64,000 bases of DNA from a virus: positions 96,680-160,679 of the IMG/VR virus record IMGVR_UViG_3300027759_000050; one strand, given 5' to 3'. Position 1 is the first letter of the stretch. Each line of letters opens with the position of its first letter. Positions 24,759 to 33,932 of this stretch are shown one piece after another. The notes below the pieces were generated by a model. It saw nothing but the letters and a program-made list of their open reading frames with translations. It had not been told where the DNA came from and did not search any database. The position numbers and the translations under genes are program-made.

Positions 24759-25613
24759 TCAGTTTGTTTTGTAAATAAAGAAATTTTGTGGATCTTCTTG
24801 TTTATATTTTTTAGAAATATAATCTTTCCATTCAGGAACCCTATCATACTGATGCACGATAGCAAAAGGTTTTCCTGTTGATGTATAAACAATATTATCC
24901 TTGTAGTAAGGTTCTGCTTCCAACAATTTAGGTCTAAACGAATCTATCTTTAGTGGGTCTGCTACAACACCAGCTTGACAAGCCCATCCATCTTTCTGTT
25001 TAGCAAACAAAACTATGTCTTTATAGGGATGAGTGTGCATTAGTAAGTTGAATGTTCCTTGGTCAAGAGCACCAGGAATTCTTAAAGCTAATAGGTAATT
25101 GTGTAAGAACAAGTCTCGCAAATATTCAATTTTACCTCCAAGAACTCCAACATTAAACACTTCAAAATCTTTAAATTTTTCGTAAATATAAGGTCCAAAA
25201 GTGTCAATTAAATTTTGATTGTTCCAAGGTTCATCTTTGTATTTGATGCATTCAGCACCTGCAACAATTTTTTTGTCACCTAAGTTTTCAGTTAGCCATT
25301 TAAACGGGTCTGTTTGAAAATAAACATCTTTCAAATCAGTCATTATTACATTGTCATACTTGTCGCTGTGTTCCAACAAAAAGTCATAAACAACAATCCA
25401 ACGAGCAATGTGTGGTGGTAAGTTTGTTGTAGGTGGCATTCTTTTTATAATGAATCCCTTTTCTTCCAGTTTGTTTAATGTATCTGGATCGGTTTGACCA
25501 GCAATCATACATCTTTCAGCTGTTATACCTGCATCGTCAATTGATTCAACCCAAGGTTTGAGTTGATTATAATTGTAACCTGAGAATGCACCAATGATTA
25601 AATTTTTTTTCAT
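24759..25613 (-). CDS. glycosyltransferase-like protein (GT-A type)
   Basis: 284 residues. NLIIGAFSGYNYN at the start and VIMTDLKDVYFQTDPF near residue 92, a DxxD metal site followed by the FQ-DP typical of nucleotide-diphospho-sugar transferases. Later GALDQGTFNLLMH fits the acceptor loop. Acceptor unknown. Part of the sugar operon. Confidence 0.72.
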   Translation of the reverse strand: MKKNLIIGAFSGYNYNQLKPWVESIDDAGITAERCMIAGQTDPDTLNKLEEKGFIIKRMPPTTNLPPHIARWIVVYDFLLEHSDKYDNVIMTDLKDVYFQTDPFKWLTENLGDKKIVAGAECIKYKDEPWNNQNLIDTFGPYIYEKFKDFEVFNVGVLGGKIEYLRDLFLHNYLLALRIPGALDQGTFNLLMHTHPYKDIVLFAKQKDGWACQAGVVADPLKIDSFRPKLLEAEPYYKDNIVYTSTGKPFAIVHQYDRVPEWKDYISKKYKQEDPQNFFIYKTN

Positions 25614-25648
25614 TTCAATACTCCAATAGTCTTAGACAAATTCATAAA

Positions 25649-26368
25649 TTATTTCCTCCAAGGTAAATCACCATTATATTTTTGTTTCATCATTTCATTA
25701 CCTTTTATGAAAAACTCAGCTTGAACGGAGTCTGACCGGCTAGCAACTCTATAATTTATTGTGTATTTGAAATTTGTATCAAACTGTTTCATATTCTGCA
25801 TCATAAAAGGTGATAGTATCCTGTCAATTTCCGGTTGGTCATCGGGGTGTCTAGCTCTACGATACCAATAAGGTGAAAAACCTAATGCGGCTCGTTTTGG
25901 AATCATAAAACAGTTAACATCGACAAAATTATCATTAATAACTGAAATCCATTTACCCAATGATTCACAATCATCATTACATATGTATTCACCCTCCTGA
26001 TTAACAATTTTTCGAAATGAGTAAGCCCAGTCATTTCCTTTTCTTATAACATCAACAAGAGTTTCTATGTGATTTTCTTCATACCAATTGTCTTCATCTA
26101 GGAAACAAAAGAAATCACCTTTAGCTAGATATGTCATAGCTCCATAAATTCGGTGACCATTATATTGTTCTTTTCCTGTAGCATACGGCAACTTGATTAA
26201 ATCAATATTGGGATACTCTTGCATTATTGGATTGGCTTTTGCATGGTCACCATCAATCACCACAAGATGTTGTATGTTTTTATATGTTTGATTCTTAACA
26301 CCATCAAGTGCTTGACGGACGCAAGATGCTCCGGTTGTTGGAGTTATCACTGTTATCATAGGATTCAT
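25649..26368 (-). CDS. family 2 glycosyltransferase
   Basis: 239 residues: MITVITPTTGASCVRQALDG at the start, HLVVIDGDHAKANP, and the metal-binding motif FCFLDEDNWYEENH near residue 95, all GT2 features. It resembles the enzyme at 2198..2908 in fold only. Probably modifies a phage or host glycan. Confidence 0.85.
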   Translation of the reverse strand: MNPMITVITPTTGASCVRQALDGVKNQTYKNIQHLVVIDGDHAKANPIMQEYPNIDLIKLPYATGKEQYNGHRIYGAMTYLAKGDFFCFLDEDNWYEENHIETLVDVIRKGNDWAYSFRKIVNQEGEYICNDDCESLGKWISVINDNFVDVNCFMIPKRAALGFSPYWYRRARHPDDQPEIDRILSPFMMQNMKQFDTNFKYTINYRVASRSDSVQAEFFIKGNEMMKQKYNGDLPWRK

Positions 26369-26371
26369 AAT

Positions 26372-27478
26372 TTACCTCATAATGTCAATATTTTTACCTG
26401 AAGTCCAGACCTCAAGTTCCGTTCTGAGTCTAAGTTCATCTGTCAGTGTCAGATAACGATTTGTTGCTTTCTTTTTCCACCATTTAATAATATTTTCAAG
26501 GCTAAACTTATCATAGTTTTCATCTTTAATCAAAATATCAGTTTCACCATTGACAACATCGATAAAATTCTCAAAGCCATAGTTAGATATGTAGTATCTC
26601 TTTTGTTCAGTTAAATTCTTTGCATTCTCAATTACCTCATTGAATCTTTTGAGTTCTTCTGTTCCTTTTAGTCCAGCTTTTGTTAAAGCAATGATTCTCA
26701 TGCTTGTTTTTAGTTTCTTGCTTGATATGTCATCTTCAACAATTTTACCAACTTTAGATTCTACAAAATTACGCAAATTCTCATAAGGTTTTCCGTGCAT
26801 CATTGGCAGAAAATCACTTTCAGTTTCACCTTTATGTCTTATATATGGCTTCATACCATCATACTGTGAAGATGACTTGGAAGAACCATAAAGACTTGTG
26901 GTTTCAAACATACACAAGTTCATATCATACTTTTTGTTAATGATTTCACGGACTTCATGGGAACAACAGATAGCTGCAAGTAACTTTCCTCCCAAGTAAT
27001 TGAAACCAAAAGGTTGTGCAGGTACAATAACAAACCCCATCATTGTGGTGTTATTGAATGCTTTTGCAGTCTCCGGCTTTTGTGTGAATACTTGTCCAAG
27101 CATTTCATTTCTAGGTTTGCAGTTGATAACTGGAGAACCAATGCGAATGAATCCAAGGAACTTGTTTGTCTTTTTCTCTTTGACACCTAAACGAATTTGG
27201 CGACCAACAGGTGAAATGTTAATGTGTGATGAAGTGATATTCAGTAAAGTTTCCCATGTCTTGGTGTTACATTCAATAACATCAATTTCCATGTCATTTG
27301 GATGCATAGAAAAATCAGAGAACAAATCATCTTCAACCGGGAATAATGGGTTTGTTGTCATTTCAGACAACGAGGCCAATTTTTGGTCTCGCATATATTC
27401 ATCAATGCGTTCAAAGTTACTAAAGTAATCTTCAAATACTTTGGCACAATGAATAGCATCTTCCTTAGACAACATCAT
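26372..27478 (-). CDS. DruA-like (DUF4338-like) protein, copy 1
   Basis: 368 residues. The core LGFIRIGSPV...NNTTMMGFVIVPAQPFGFNYLGGKLLAAICCS followed by ETTSLYG and SQYDGM has the pattern of DUF4338 proteins, the family of the Druantia defence component DruA. A second copy lies at 48200..49465. The molecular activity of the family is not firmly established. It starts at ATG 27478, overlapping the gp41 stop by 4 bases, so it is expressed with the replication genes rather than with the sugar genes downstream. Confidence 0.7.
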   Translation of the reverse strand: MMLSKEDAIHCAKVFEDYFSNFERIDEYMRDQKLASLSEMTTNPLFPVEDDLFSDFSMHPNDMEIDVIECNTKTWETLLNITSSHINISPVGRQIRLGVKEKKTNKFLGFIRIGSPVINCKPRNEMLGQVFTQKPETAKAFNNTTMMGFVIVPAQPFGFNYLGGKLLAAICCSHEVREIINKKYDMNLCMFETTSLYGSSKSSSQYDGMKPYIRHKGETESDFLPMMHGKPYENLRNFVESKVGKIVEDDISSKKLKTSMRIIALTKAGLKGTEELKRFNEVIENAKNLTEQKRYYISNYGFENFIDVVNGETDILIKDENYDKFSLENIIKWWKKKATNRYLTLTDELRLRTELEVWTSGKNIDIMR

Positions 27479-28866
27479 ATTTTAAATCCATCAAACGATT
27501 TCTTAGCTTTCAATTCTCGTTCACCAAAAGTGTTAATTGGTTTGTCTTGACCTGCATCAGCCAGTCCATCTTGACCGGATTGTTCTACATCATACAAACG
27601 CATTTTACTTCTGTCAACACCAAGGGTGAACCTCTTGTAATATGTAGGATCGTTGTAACGGTTCTTTAATTGTTTGACCATAATCTGGCCAAGTTCTTCC
27701 AGTTCTTCGGAAGAAATCAAGGCAAACATCAAGTCGGCTGTTGCAGGCAGACCAAAAGATTCACTGGTGTCTTCAAGACCAGGATCGGAACTACTGAAAC
27801 CACTTCTTGTAGTTTGTGTAGCCGAAACAACAGGAACTTTGAATTCAACAGCTAAACCCCTAAGTTCTTCTGCAATAGATTTCACATAAGTGTAAGAGTT
27901 GATGTTTGAACCAGGTTTAATCCTGGAAGAACAACAGATGTTCAGATAATCAATGAAGATAATATCTGGTCTAAATGACTTCTTCAAATATAGTTCATTT
28001 AGCAATGTTCTGAAATGAGTTGCAGATGCTGATGCGGTTGGATACTCTTTGATGATTAGTTTACCAGTTGTTTTAGATTTAACTTTTGCAACTTTCTTAT
28101 CATACATTTCTTTAGACAAATCTGTCAAATCATCCAATGATACATTCAATAAATTAGCATCAATACGTTCTGCTATCTTTTCTTCGGCCATCTCCATTGT
28201 GATATACAATACGTTACGGCCTTGAGACATAGCACCAGCGGCAACATGACACATAAACAAAGACTTACCGACACCAGTACCAGCCAAAGCAATATTAAGG
28301 GTTTTTGCTGGAAGACCACCTTTTGTGATTTTGTTGAAATAGTCGAGGTCGAATGGAATTCTTTCTTCCTTTCGGTGATAGAATTCATATCGTTCATCGG
28401 AATTCTCAAGATAATCGTGTCCAACAGATGTATCAAAGCTTACTCCAAGTGCGTCCGATAGTATCTTGGGAATCTGACCTTTGTCATGCGTTTTGTCTTT
28501 TCCATCGAGTATAGAAATCGACCCCAATACTGCGTTGTATATGGCTTTTTCTTGGCAGAATTTTTCTGTCTTGTCAACAAGCCATTGAATCTGCGATTGT
28601 TCTGACTTAGTTTGCTCAATTTCTTTGAGATATTCTTCGCACTTCTCCACTTCTGCATCTGTGATATTGCGTAGGTCTTTGACGGCCAAACCAAGAGCTT
28701 CAACCGACGGTGGTACATTGTAAGTGCTTGTGAACGATGTAATCTCATTATAAATTGCTTTCTCTGTTCTGTCTGAAAAGTATTCTTCTTTTAAGAATGG
28801 AAGAACTTTCCTAAGATAGTCTTCCGAGTAAATCAGGTGTTTCAGAATCGTTGTCTCTAGTTTCAT
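27475..28866 (-). CDS. 41: replicative DNA helicase, T4 gp41 family
   Basis: 463 residues from ATG 28866 (a TTG just before it is less likely). DnaB-like RecA core with Walker A AGTGVGKS at about 195-202, Walker B IIFIDYLN, and the arginine-finger region KQLKNRYNDP. It unwinds the lagging-strand template as a hexamer and works with primase gp61. The N-terminus overlaps the upstream gene by 56 bases but is conserved in the family, so the start is kept. Confidence 0.94.
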   Translation of the reverse strand: MKLETTILKHLIYSEDYLRKVLPFLKEEYFSDRTEKAIYNEITSFTSTYNVPPSVEALGLAVKDLRNITDAEVEKCEEYLKEIEQTKSEQSQIQWLVDKTEKFCQEKAIYNAVLGSISILDGKDKTHDKGQIPKILSDALGVSFDTSVGHDYLENSDERYEFYHRKEERIPFDLDYFNKITKGGLPAKTLNIALAGTGVGKSLFMCHVAAGAMSQGRNVLYITMEMAEEKIAERIDANLLNVSLDDLTDLSKEMYDKKVAKVKSKTTGKLIIKEYPTASASATHFRTLLNELYLKKSFRPDIIFIDYLNICCSSRIKPGSNINSYTYVKSIAEELRGLAVEFKVPVVSATQTTRSGFSSSDPGLEDTSESFGLPATADLMFALISSEELEELGQIMVKQLKNRYNDPTYYKRFTLGVDRSKMRLYDVEQSGQDGLADAGQDKPINTFGERELKAKKSFDGFKI

Positions 28867-29146
28867 CAATTATTTCCTCATCTATATTGGCAGACATAAG
28901 TTCTACCAACAAATCGCCTGCATATTGTTTGAAATCCGAGTCTTTCTCCAAAAGTTTCGGCTTCATCACAGGACATTCTAACACATAATAAGCAAAAAGT
29001 AAATGGGGCCCTTCGGCATACTCTCTAAAAGATACCTTACCATATTTGAATAAGGTATCCTTATAGTCGCCAGTTAGAATTTTGATATGTGCCGTTTCTT
29101 TATCATCCTTAGGATAAATGAAACAGTAGTCTATTCCTTCAATCAT
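28811..29146 (-). CDS. conserved small protein between uvsX and gene 41
   Basis: 111 residues: a compact N-terminal part (CFIYPKDDKETAHIKILTGDYKDTLFKYG) and an acidic C-terminus (SANIDEEIIDETRDNDSE). Genes of this kind occur at the same place in related marine T4-like phages. The product could help the recombinase or helicase, but no activity is known. Its 3' end overlaps gene 41 by 56 bases; its start overlaps the uvsX stop by 4. Confidence 0.6.
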   Translation of the reverse strand: MIEGIDYCFIYPKDDKETAHIKILTGDYKDTLFKYGKVSFREYAEGPHLLFAYYVLECPVMKPKLLEKDSDFKQYAGDLLVELMSANIDEEIIDETRDNDSETPDLLGRLS

Positions 29147-30177
29147 TCCGATTCTTGCATAATGTCACCTGACGTAACACTATACTTCTCCTCAACGAAT
29201 TTCATAAATGTTGGATCTTCCAAAATAGAGGTCCAGAAATCTTTGGTATCAGTGTCTTTGATTCGGTATTTTTTATCTTCAATTTCACCAGTTTTAGGAT
29301 CAACTTTAGAATACCAACCATTTGTAGGTTTCACTACATGTTTTGATTCAAGGGCAATGTCAAGTAAGCCAGACCACTTGCTAATACCGCCATCAAAAGA
29401 TACAGAAACAGGAATTTTAGATTTTTCTTTAACATAACGTGATTTTTCTACATTGATAATGAAATTGTAACCGACAATCTCGGTGCCTTCTTTTTCTTGT
29501 TGGCGACCAAGAATGAAAATATTATCGGCAGAATAATAAGAACCTGTACCACCACCTACAATATCTTTAGGAAACATTCCAATTTCTTTGTAAGTATGAT
29601 TTACTACAACCATTGGAATATCTTTCAATGACAGGTGTGGAGTCACCATACGAAACAAGGATTTAACTTGTTTAGCACGGCTCATATCTGCTACTGATTT
29701 TCCATCCAATGCATCCTCAACTTCTTTCTTTGAAGCAAGATTACCAATAGAATCGATAACGATGATAAGGTGTTCACCACGTTCCAATTCTGTCAGTTGT
29801 TTCATAATATCAAACTTTAACTGTTCAATGTCGGTAAGAGGAGTATGCAACACCCTATCGGTATCAATACCGAATGAATCAAAGTAAGATTGAGGAGTGC
29901 CAAACTCAGAATCATAAAATAGTAAAGCTGCGTCATCATATTTGTCCATGTAAGATTTTGCCATCAATAAACTGAATGCTGTCTTAAAGTGTTTTGATGG
30001 ACCTGCCCACATTGTAAGACCTGGTGTTAAACCGCCGTCGAGTTTTCCCGATAGTGCAACATTGACAATAGGCACTCCAGTTGGAATCATATCTTTGTTT
30101 AGAAAGAATTTTGATTTTGATAGAATTGCAGAATCTTTGATGCTGCTGTTCTTTTTGATTTTATCTAATATACTCAT
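29143..30177 (-). CDS. uvsX: RecA-like recombinase
   Basis: 344 residues. Walker A in the T4 UvsX form GPSKHFKT (59-66), Walker B IIVIDSIGNL, and the DNA-binding loop DIVGGGTGSYYSAD. It forms filaments on single-stranded DNA and starts recombination-dependent replication with UvsY (56994..57428), gp46/gp47 and UvsW, all in this window. Confidence 0.95.
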   Translation of the reverse strand: MSILDKIKKNSSIKDSAILSKSKFFLNKDMIPTGVPIVNVALSGKLDGGLTPGLTMWAGPSKHFKTAFSLLMAKSYMDKYDDAALLFYDSEFGTPQSYFDSFGIDTDRVLHTPLTDIEQLKFDIMKQLTELERGEHLIIVIDSIGNLASKKEVEDALDGKSVADMSRAKQVKSLFRMVTPHLSLKDIPMVVVNHTYKEIGMFPKDIVGGGTGSYYSADNIFILGRQQEKEGTEIVGYNFIINVEKSRYVKEKSKIPVSVSFDGGISKWSGLLDIALESKHVVKPTNGWYSKVDPKTGEIEDKKYRIKDTDTKDFWTSILEDPTFMKFVEEKYSVTSGDIMQESE

Positions 30178-30185
30178 ATTGTTCC

Positions 30186-32729
30186 TTAATTAAAAAAGTC
30201 ATCTAGTGTCGTTTGTTTCTCTGTTGACCAACCCATGCAATCCAGAATAATCTTAATTGGTTCCAAGAAAGTCTTTTCGAATTGTGTATTGTAATCGATA
30301 TATTTTGAAATGTCAAATTCTTTTGGCAATCTTGTTGGATAGGAGATAACCGTATCTTTGAATGGATTTGGCATAATCAAATATGAAAACTTAATCTTCT
30401 CACCTTCTTGAATCAAAGGATACTTCTTGGTCAACTTCATTTCTCTGAGATAATGATTGTAAAGAATTGCGCCCTTGACATGAATTGGTGTACCAGATTT
30501 GTATAAACTATTACTATCGGAGTATTTACTTAGGCCATTTAATCCGCGAGGGAATGAAATGTCTTCAGGTGGAAGTCCAGTAAAGTATTTTTTAAAGTCT
30601 GCAATAAACTTATGCATGTCCAACTCTGTGCCAGAAATCATAATTTGAATAGACTCTCGCATCTTTGACCGAACGGCCGCAGGCGTGGAAGACTTAATCA
30701 TTTCAAGACCCATAACTTTCAAGTCAGGTTCATTGTAACGAACACCTTCATTATCATATACATTCATAATGTAACGCTTCTTGGCAGTCCAGATACCTTT
30801 GTCTGCAAGAGCTTCACGTTTCATCTGCATCTTCTGTGCATAACCATGGACATATTCGGCCAATTCATTGAATGACTTATCAATATGTGGTTCAATCTTA
30901 TCTTTACAAACTTTGTCCATAAAATCAATAACTTTGGTCTTAGGCATAGAAACTACACCATCAACACCATATACTTTATTGACCAATGGCCCAAGTTTCA
31001 AGTAAATCGAATCTGTGTCGGATGCAATGACATAATCTTTATCTTCCGTTGACAGAATCTTGTTCATGTATTGATTAATTTTGTTTTCAATCCATCGAAT
31101 CGATAACTGACCAGCGGTAGTAACACCCAAAGCCATCCGTAAGTCATAGAATCTAAAATACTGAGAACCAAGGGCACCATAAGCAGAGTTAAGTGAAACT
31201 TTCTTCGCCAATTGTAGATTATTGAATCGTGCAATTCGTTTTTCGATTTCATACTTTTTGGAAACATCTTTTTCATTTTCATAATCCTGCTTGGCATTCA
31301 ACATCATCTTCTTGAATTTTTTGCGGTCTTGATACATTTCATCCATCATCTTCGGCAAGAAACCTTGAATGTCTGTACGAAAGAATTGGCCGTTTGGTGT
31401 GATAGTTACACCAGACAATTTAGATAAGTCTATTTTACGATGCAACATCTTTTCAACATCAACCCCTTGAGAGAGAACCTGACGCATATCGTCTGTGTAA
31501 TCTTCTGGTTCAATCAAAGTTTCTGGTGAAATATTGTATTGCATCATCAAGTGTGGATACAGAGAATTCAAGTCAAACGATGCAACCCAATCGTGAGCAC
31601 CAACTTGGACTTCTTTTACATATGCACCTGCAAACATTCCATCTTTTTCATGTGTCTCTTTTGGAGGAACAATGATATTGTCCTGTAACAGTCGATTATA
31701 TGTAAGTGCATCCCACATGCGGGTCTGTGCAAATATATCTTCGTAGTTACATTTGGTATCGTATGCAAGAGTTAGTCCCAACTCCAGCAGTTTCAACTTT
31801 TCTTCAAGACGGATAATCAGTTCAACGTCTTTAATGTTGTACTCAATAAACTTCTGATAATTCAACCGATACAATTCGTGTAGGTTATCATACTCGTCAT
31901 AAGATAGTTTATTTTCACCAATCTCAGCTGAAGCAATTGCATCCAAACGATAAGACTCCTGTGATTTACCATCAGGAGCATACCATTTGTATAGTTCAAT
32001 ATAATCAAGTGATGAAACACCTGTAATATCATATGCAGTCATAGGACGGCCATTGATAACAGTCTTGCGTTCACCGATGTATTTCCATGGTGACAGTAGT
32101 TTGGTTTCTTCTTCGCCGACGATTTTGCGGAAACGATTAATCAGATATGGAATATCGAAAAACTTTGTATTCCAACCAGTCAAAACATCAGGACAGTTAT
32201 TTGTCCAATGTTTTAAGAATCTTTTGCACAAAGTCCATTCATCTTTACATTTAACGTATACTTCATCACCTTGTACAACATAATCACCGCAGCCGAACAC
32301 CAATGTAAGTCCATTGATATATTTCAAACAGATTGCTGTGATAGGCTCATTCGCAAGATAAGGATCAGGGAAACCGTTTTCAGAACCGACTTCAATATCG
32401 ACCACACCAATAACGACCTTATCTTGTTCCCAATCGACCATACCTGGATGTTGTTCACCGATGAAGGCGTACTCATAACGATTGTTTCCATAGATTTTTG
32501 GCGCACCGGCAACATCTTTAAAGCCCTTGATGTACTCACGAGCTTCATTGATGTTATCAAAACGCTTGCGGTCTAAGGTTTTACCATCAAGTGTTTTATA
32601 CTTGCCAGTTTTACTGCGAATATAGAGTGATGGTGAATAATCAACTCTTTGTTTGACCCTTTTTCCATCAATAACGCCTCGGTAAAGAATACTGTTACCG
32701 ACACATTGTACGTTTGTATAAAATCTCAT
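30186..32729 (-). CDS. 43: family B DNA polymerase, T4 gp43
   Basis: 847 residues in one uninterrupted frame. Proofreading exonuclease motifs: D111-I-E113, TGWNTKFFDIPYL and YNIKDVELI. Polymerase motifs: SFDLNSLYPHLM, KVSLNSAYGALG and ASDTDSIYL. The C-terminal WSTEKQTTLDDFF is the clamp-binding peptide for gp45. The gene starts at the stop of the LSm-like gene (1-base overlap), so both are likely transcribed from the promoter at 33076..33104. Confidence 0.97.
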   Translation of the reverse strand: MRFYTNVQCVGNSILYRGVIDGKRVKQRVDYSPSLYIRSKTGKYKTLDGKTLDRKRFDNINEAREYIKGFKDVAGAPKIYGNNRYEYAFIGEQHPGMVDWEQDKVVIGVVDIEVGSENGFPDPYLANEPITAICLKYINGLTLVFGCGDYVVQGDEVYVKCKDEWTLCKRFLKHWTNNCPDVLTGWNTKFFDIPYLINRFRKIVGEEETKLLSPWKYIGERKTVINGRPMTAYDITGVSSLDYIELYKWYAPDGKSQESYRLDAIASAEIGENKLSYDEYDNLHELYRLNYQKFIEYNIKDVELIIRLEEKLKLLELGLTLAYDTKCNYEDIFAQTRMWDALTYNRLLQDNIIVPPKETHEKDGMFAGAYVKEVQVGAHDWVASFDLNSLYPHLMMQYNISPETLIEPEDYTDDMRQVLSQGVDVEKMLHRKIDLSKLSGVTITPNGQFFRTDIQGFLPKMMDEMYQDRKKFKKMMLNAKQDYENEKDVSKKYEIEKRIARFNNLQLAKKVSLNSAYGALGSQYFRFYDLRMALGVTTAGQLSIRWIENKINQYMNKILSTEDKDYVIASDTDSIYLKLGPLVNKVYGVDGVVSMPKTKVIDFMDKVCKDKIEPHIDKSFNELAEYVHGYAQKMQMKREALADKGIWTAKKRYIMNVYDNEGVRYNEPDLKVMGLEMIKSSTPAAVRSKMRESIQIMISGTELDMHKFIADFKKYFTGLPPEDISFPRGLNGLSKYSDSNSLYKSGTPIHVKGAILYNHYLREMKLTKKYPLIQEGEKIKFSYLIMPNPFKDTVISYPTRLPKEFDISKYIDYNTQFEKTFLEPIKIILDCMGWSTEKQTTLDDFFN

Positions 32730-33037
32730 TAAACGATTAGTTGTTTTGTTGGTGGAAGAACGATACCTGAACCAAAGATTTGGTTATAGTTGGTGATAAA
32801 ATCTTCAGCTGGAGTGTAGTGATATACTACATGTTTCTTAGGTATAGAAATGATACTACCTTTTACTTGTGGTGCATGAATAGGGAATGGTGCGAATCCG
32901 ACATTAGGTTGTCCATTTTGGCCACGAACAACTGCAATACCAACTGGATTCTCTATAATCCATTCTGTTTCTGTAGATGATTGAACTTCTCCAAGAACTT
33001 CTTCGCCTGTGATTAGTTTTAAAACAATTATGTCCAT
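32729..33037 (-). CDS. LSm/Sm-like small protein, copy 1
   Basis: 102 residues, beta-rich, starting with VLKLITGEEVLGEV, an Sm1-like strand pattern, then GIAVVRGQNGQPNVGFAPF. A relative with the same plan is encoded at 55125..55496. Such proteins are common in T4-like phages and may bind RNA or act as small scaffold rings; activity is not known. Directly in front of gene 43. Confidence 0.6.
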   Translation of the reverse strand: MDIIVLKLITGEEVLGEVQSSTETEWIIENPVGIAVVRGQNGQPNVGFAPFPIHAPQVKGSIISIPKKHVVYHYTPAEDFITNYNQIFGSGIVLPPTKQLIV

Positions 33038-33048
33038 TGTATGTCCTT

Positions 33049-33056
33049 TATAAATA
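33049..33056 (+). promoter_or_regulatory. T4-type late promoter on the plus strand
   Basis: Exact TATAAATA on the plus strand, in front of the only two plus-strand genes. It places their expression in the late phase and argues for a downstream start at 33123 in the first of them. Confidence 0.7.
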
Positions 33057-33075
33057 ATGGCTGATTTGATTAGTC

Positions 33076-33104
33076 AGTATACTATTTTTTGTCAGCTTTG
33101 TCAA
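33076..33104 (-). promoter_or_regulatory. sigma70-type promoter of the LSm-gene 43 unit
   Basis: Minus-strand TTGACA (33099..33104) and TATACT (33076..33081) separated by 17 bases, about 40 bases upstream of the ATG at 33037. Lies face to face with the plus-strand late promoter at 33049. Confidence 0.75.
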
Positions 33105-33122
33105 CATTTTATTGGTATACTT

Positions 33123-33365
33123 ATGGCTACATTTTGGTCTATTGCATTAGTTTCTGCTGGGATTATTACACCAAACATTCAATACGTTGGGCATTTCCAA
33201 AATGAAACTCTTTGCCAAAAAGCCGTTGAAGTTTTAAAAGTCCAACAATTTCCACAGCAGTTGAAAACAATATGTGTTGAATTTCCTGTACCGCCGGAAC
33301 TTCCGCCACCAGCACCACCTAAACCACCATCACAATCGCTTAGTTCCAAGGATGCAAAGAAATGA
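33123..33365 (+). CDS. small protein with N-terminal hydrophobic segment, 80 aa
   Basis: The start ATG 33123 is chosen because an upstream ATG at 33057 overlaps the late-promoter start region. The N-terminus MATFWSIALVSAGIITP may be a signal or anchor; two cysteines follow (LCQKAV, TICVEF), then a proline-rich tail with PPAPPKPPSQ. No strong ribosome-binding site is seen. Overlaps the next gene by 4 bases. Family unknown. Confidence 0.55.
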   Translation: MATFWSIALVSAGIITPNIQYVGHFQNETLCQKAVEVLKVQQFPQQLKTICVEFPVPPELPPPAPPKPPSQSLSSKDAKK

Positions 33366-33853
33366 TTGATCCGTTTACCGCCTTTGCGATAGCACAAGCA
33401 ACAGTGGCTGGAATAAAAAAAGCAGTTGCATTGGGAAAAGATATAAACGGCCTAATAAATGAATTTAGCAAATTCTATAATGCTGCCGACGAGGTACATA
33501 CTGCCAGTGTTAAATTAAAAGTCCAAAGCATCAGGATGAGTGATGCTCAAATTAGTTCTCAGGCTTTACAGGTGGCTATGCAATCAAGAGCATTACGCCA
33601 ACATGAAAAAGAACTCAAGGATATTCTGTTTTGGTCTGGTAATGCAGATGTTTATTATGAAATGCAAGCCGAACGCTTGCGTATGATTGAAGAACGCAGA
33701 GCTGAAGACCGTCGAATTGAAGAACAAAAACAAAAAGACCGTGAAGCTAAAGTGAGAGCTGTTATGGCCACTTTATGGATTATGGGTTCTCTTTGTATTA
33801 TTATACCATTGTGTACAATACTATTTCAACTGATAACAGTTAAACACTTATAA
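33362..33853 (+). CDS. coiled-coil protein with C-terminal membrane segment
   Basis: 163 residues. The N-terminus is alanine-rich, the middle is a long charged helix (ERLRMIEERRAEDRRIEEQKQKD), and the C-terminus has a transmembrane helix (LWIMGSLCIIIPLCTILFQL). A good ribosome-binding site (AAGGA) lies in the gene upstream. Late expression from the promoter at 33049. A tail-anchored phage membrane protein of unknown role; the stop codon directly abuts the 3' end of the convergent tRNA-Gly. Confidence 0.65.
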   Translation: MIDPFTAFAIAQATVAGIKKAVALGKDINGLINEFSKFYNAADEVHTASVKLKVQSIRMSDAQISSQALQVAMQSRALRQHEKELKDILFWSGNADVYYEMQAERLRMIEERRAEDRRIEEQKQKDREAKVRAVMATLWIMGSLCIIIPLCTILFQLITVKHL

Positions 33854-33927
33854 TGGAGCGGGATAAGAGAATCGAACTCTTGACCGAAGATTGGAAATCT
33901 GCTGTTTTACCATTAAACTAATCCCGC
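33854..33927 (-). tRNA. tRNA-Gly (anticodon TCC)
   Basis: Full cloverleaf by eye: acceptor GCGGGAT/ATCCCGC, T-loop TTCGATT, anticodon loop TTTCCAA, encoded CCA. The last tRNA of the array in transcription order. Confidence 0.93.
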
Positions 33928-33932
33928 ATATT

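Noticed and set aside
27000-27428. 142-codon plus-strand frame opposite the DruA-like gene
   Set aside because: Shadow frame; the minus-strand protein has clear family motifs over the same stretch.
33057-33122. Upstream ATG extending the first plus-strand gene by 22 residues
   Set aside because: It lies at the late-promoter start region (TATAAATA 33049..33056), so a late transcript would not include a ribosome-binding site for it; the ATG at 33123 is preferred.
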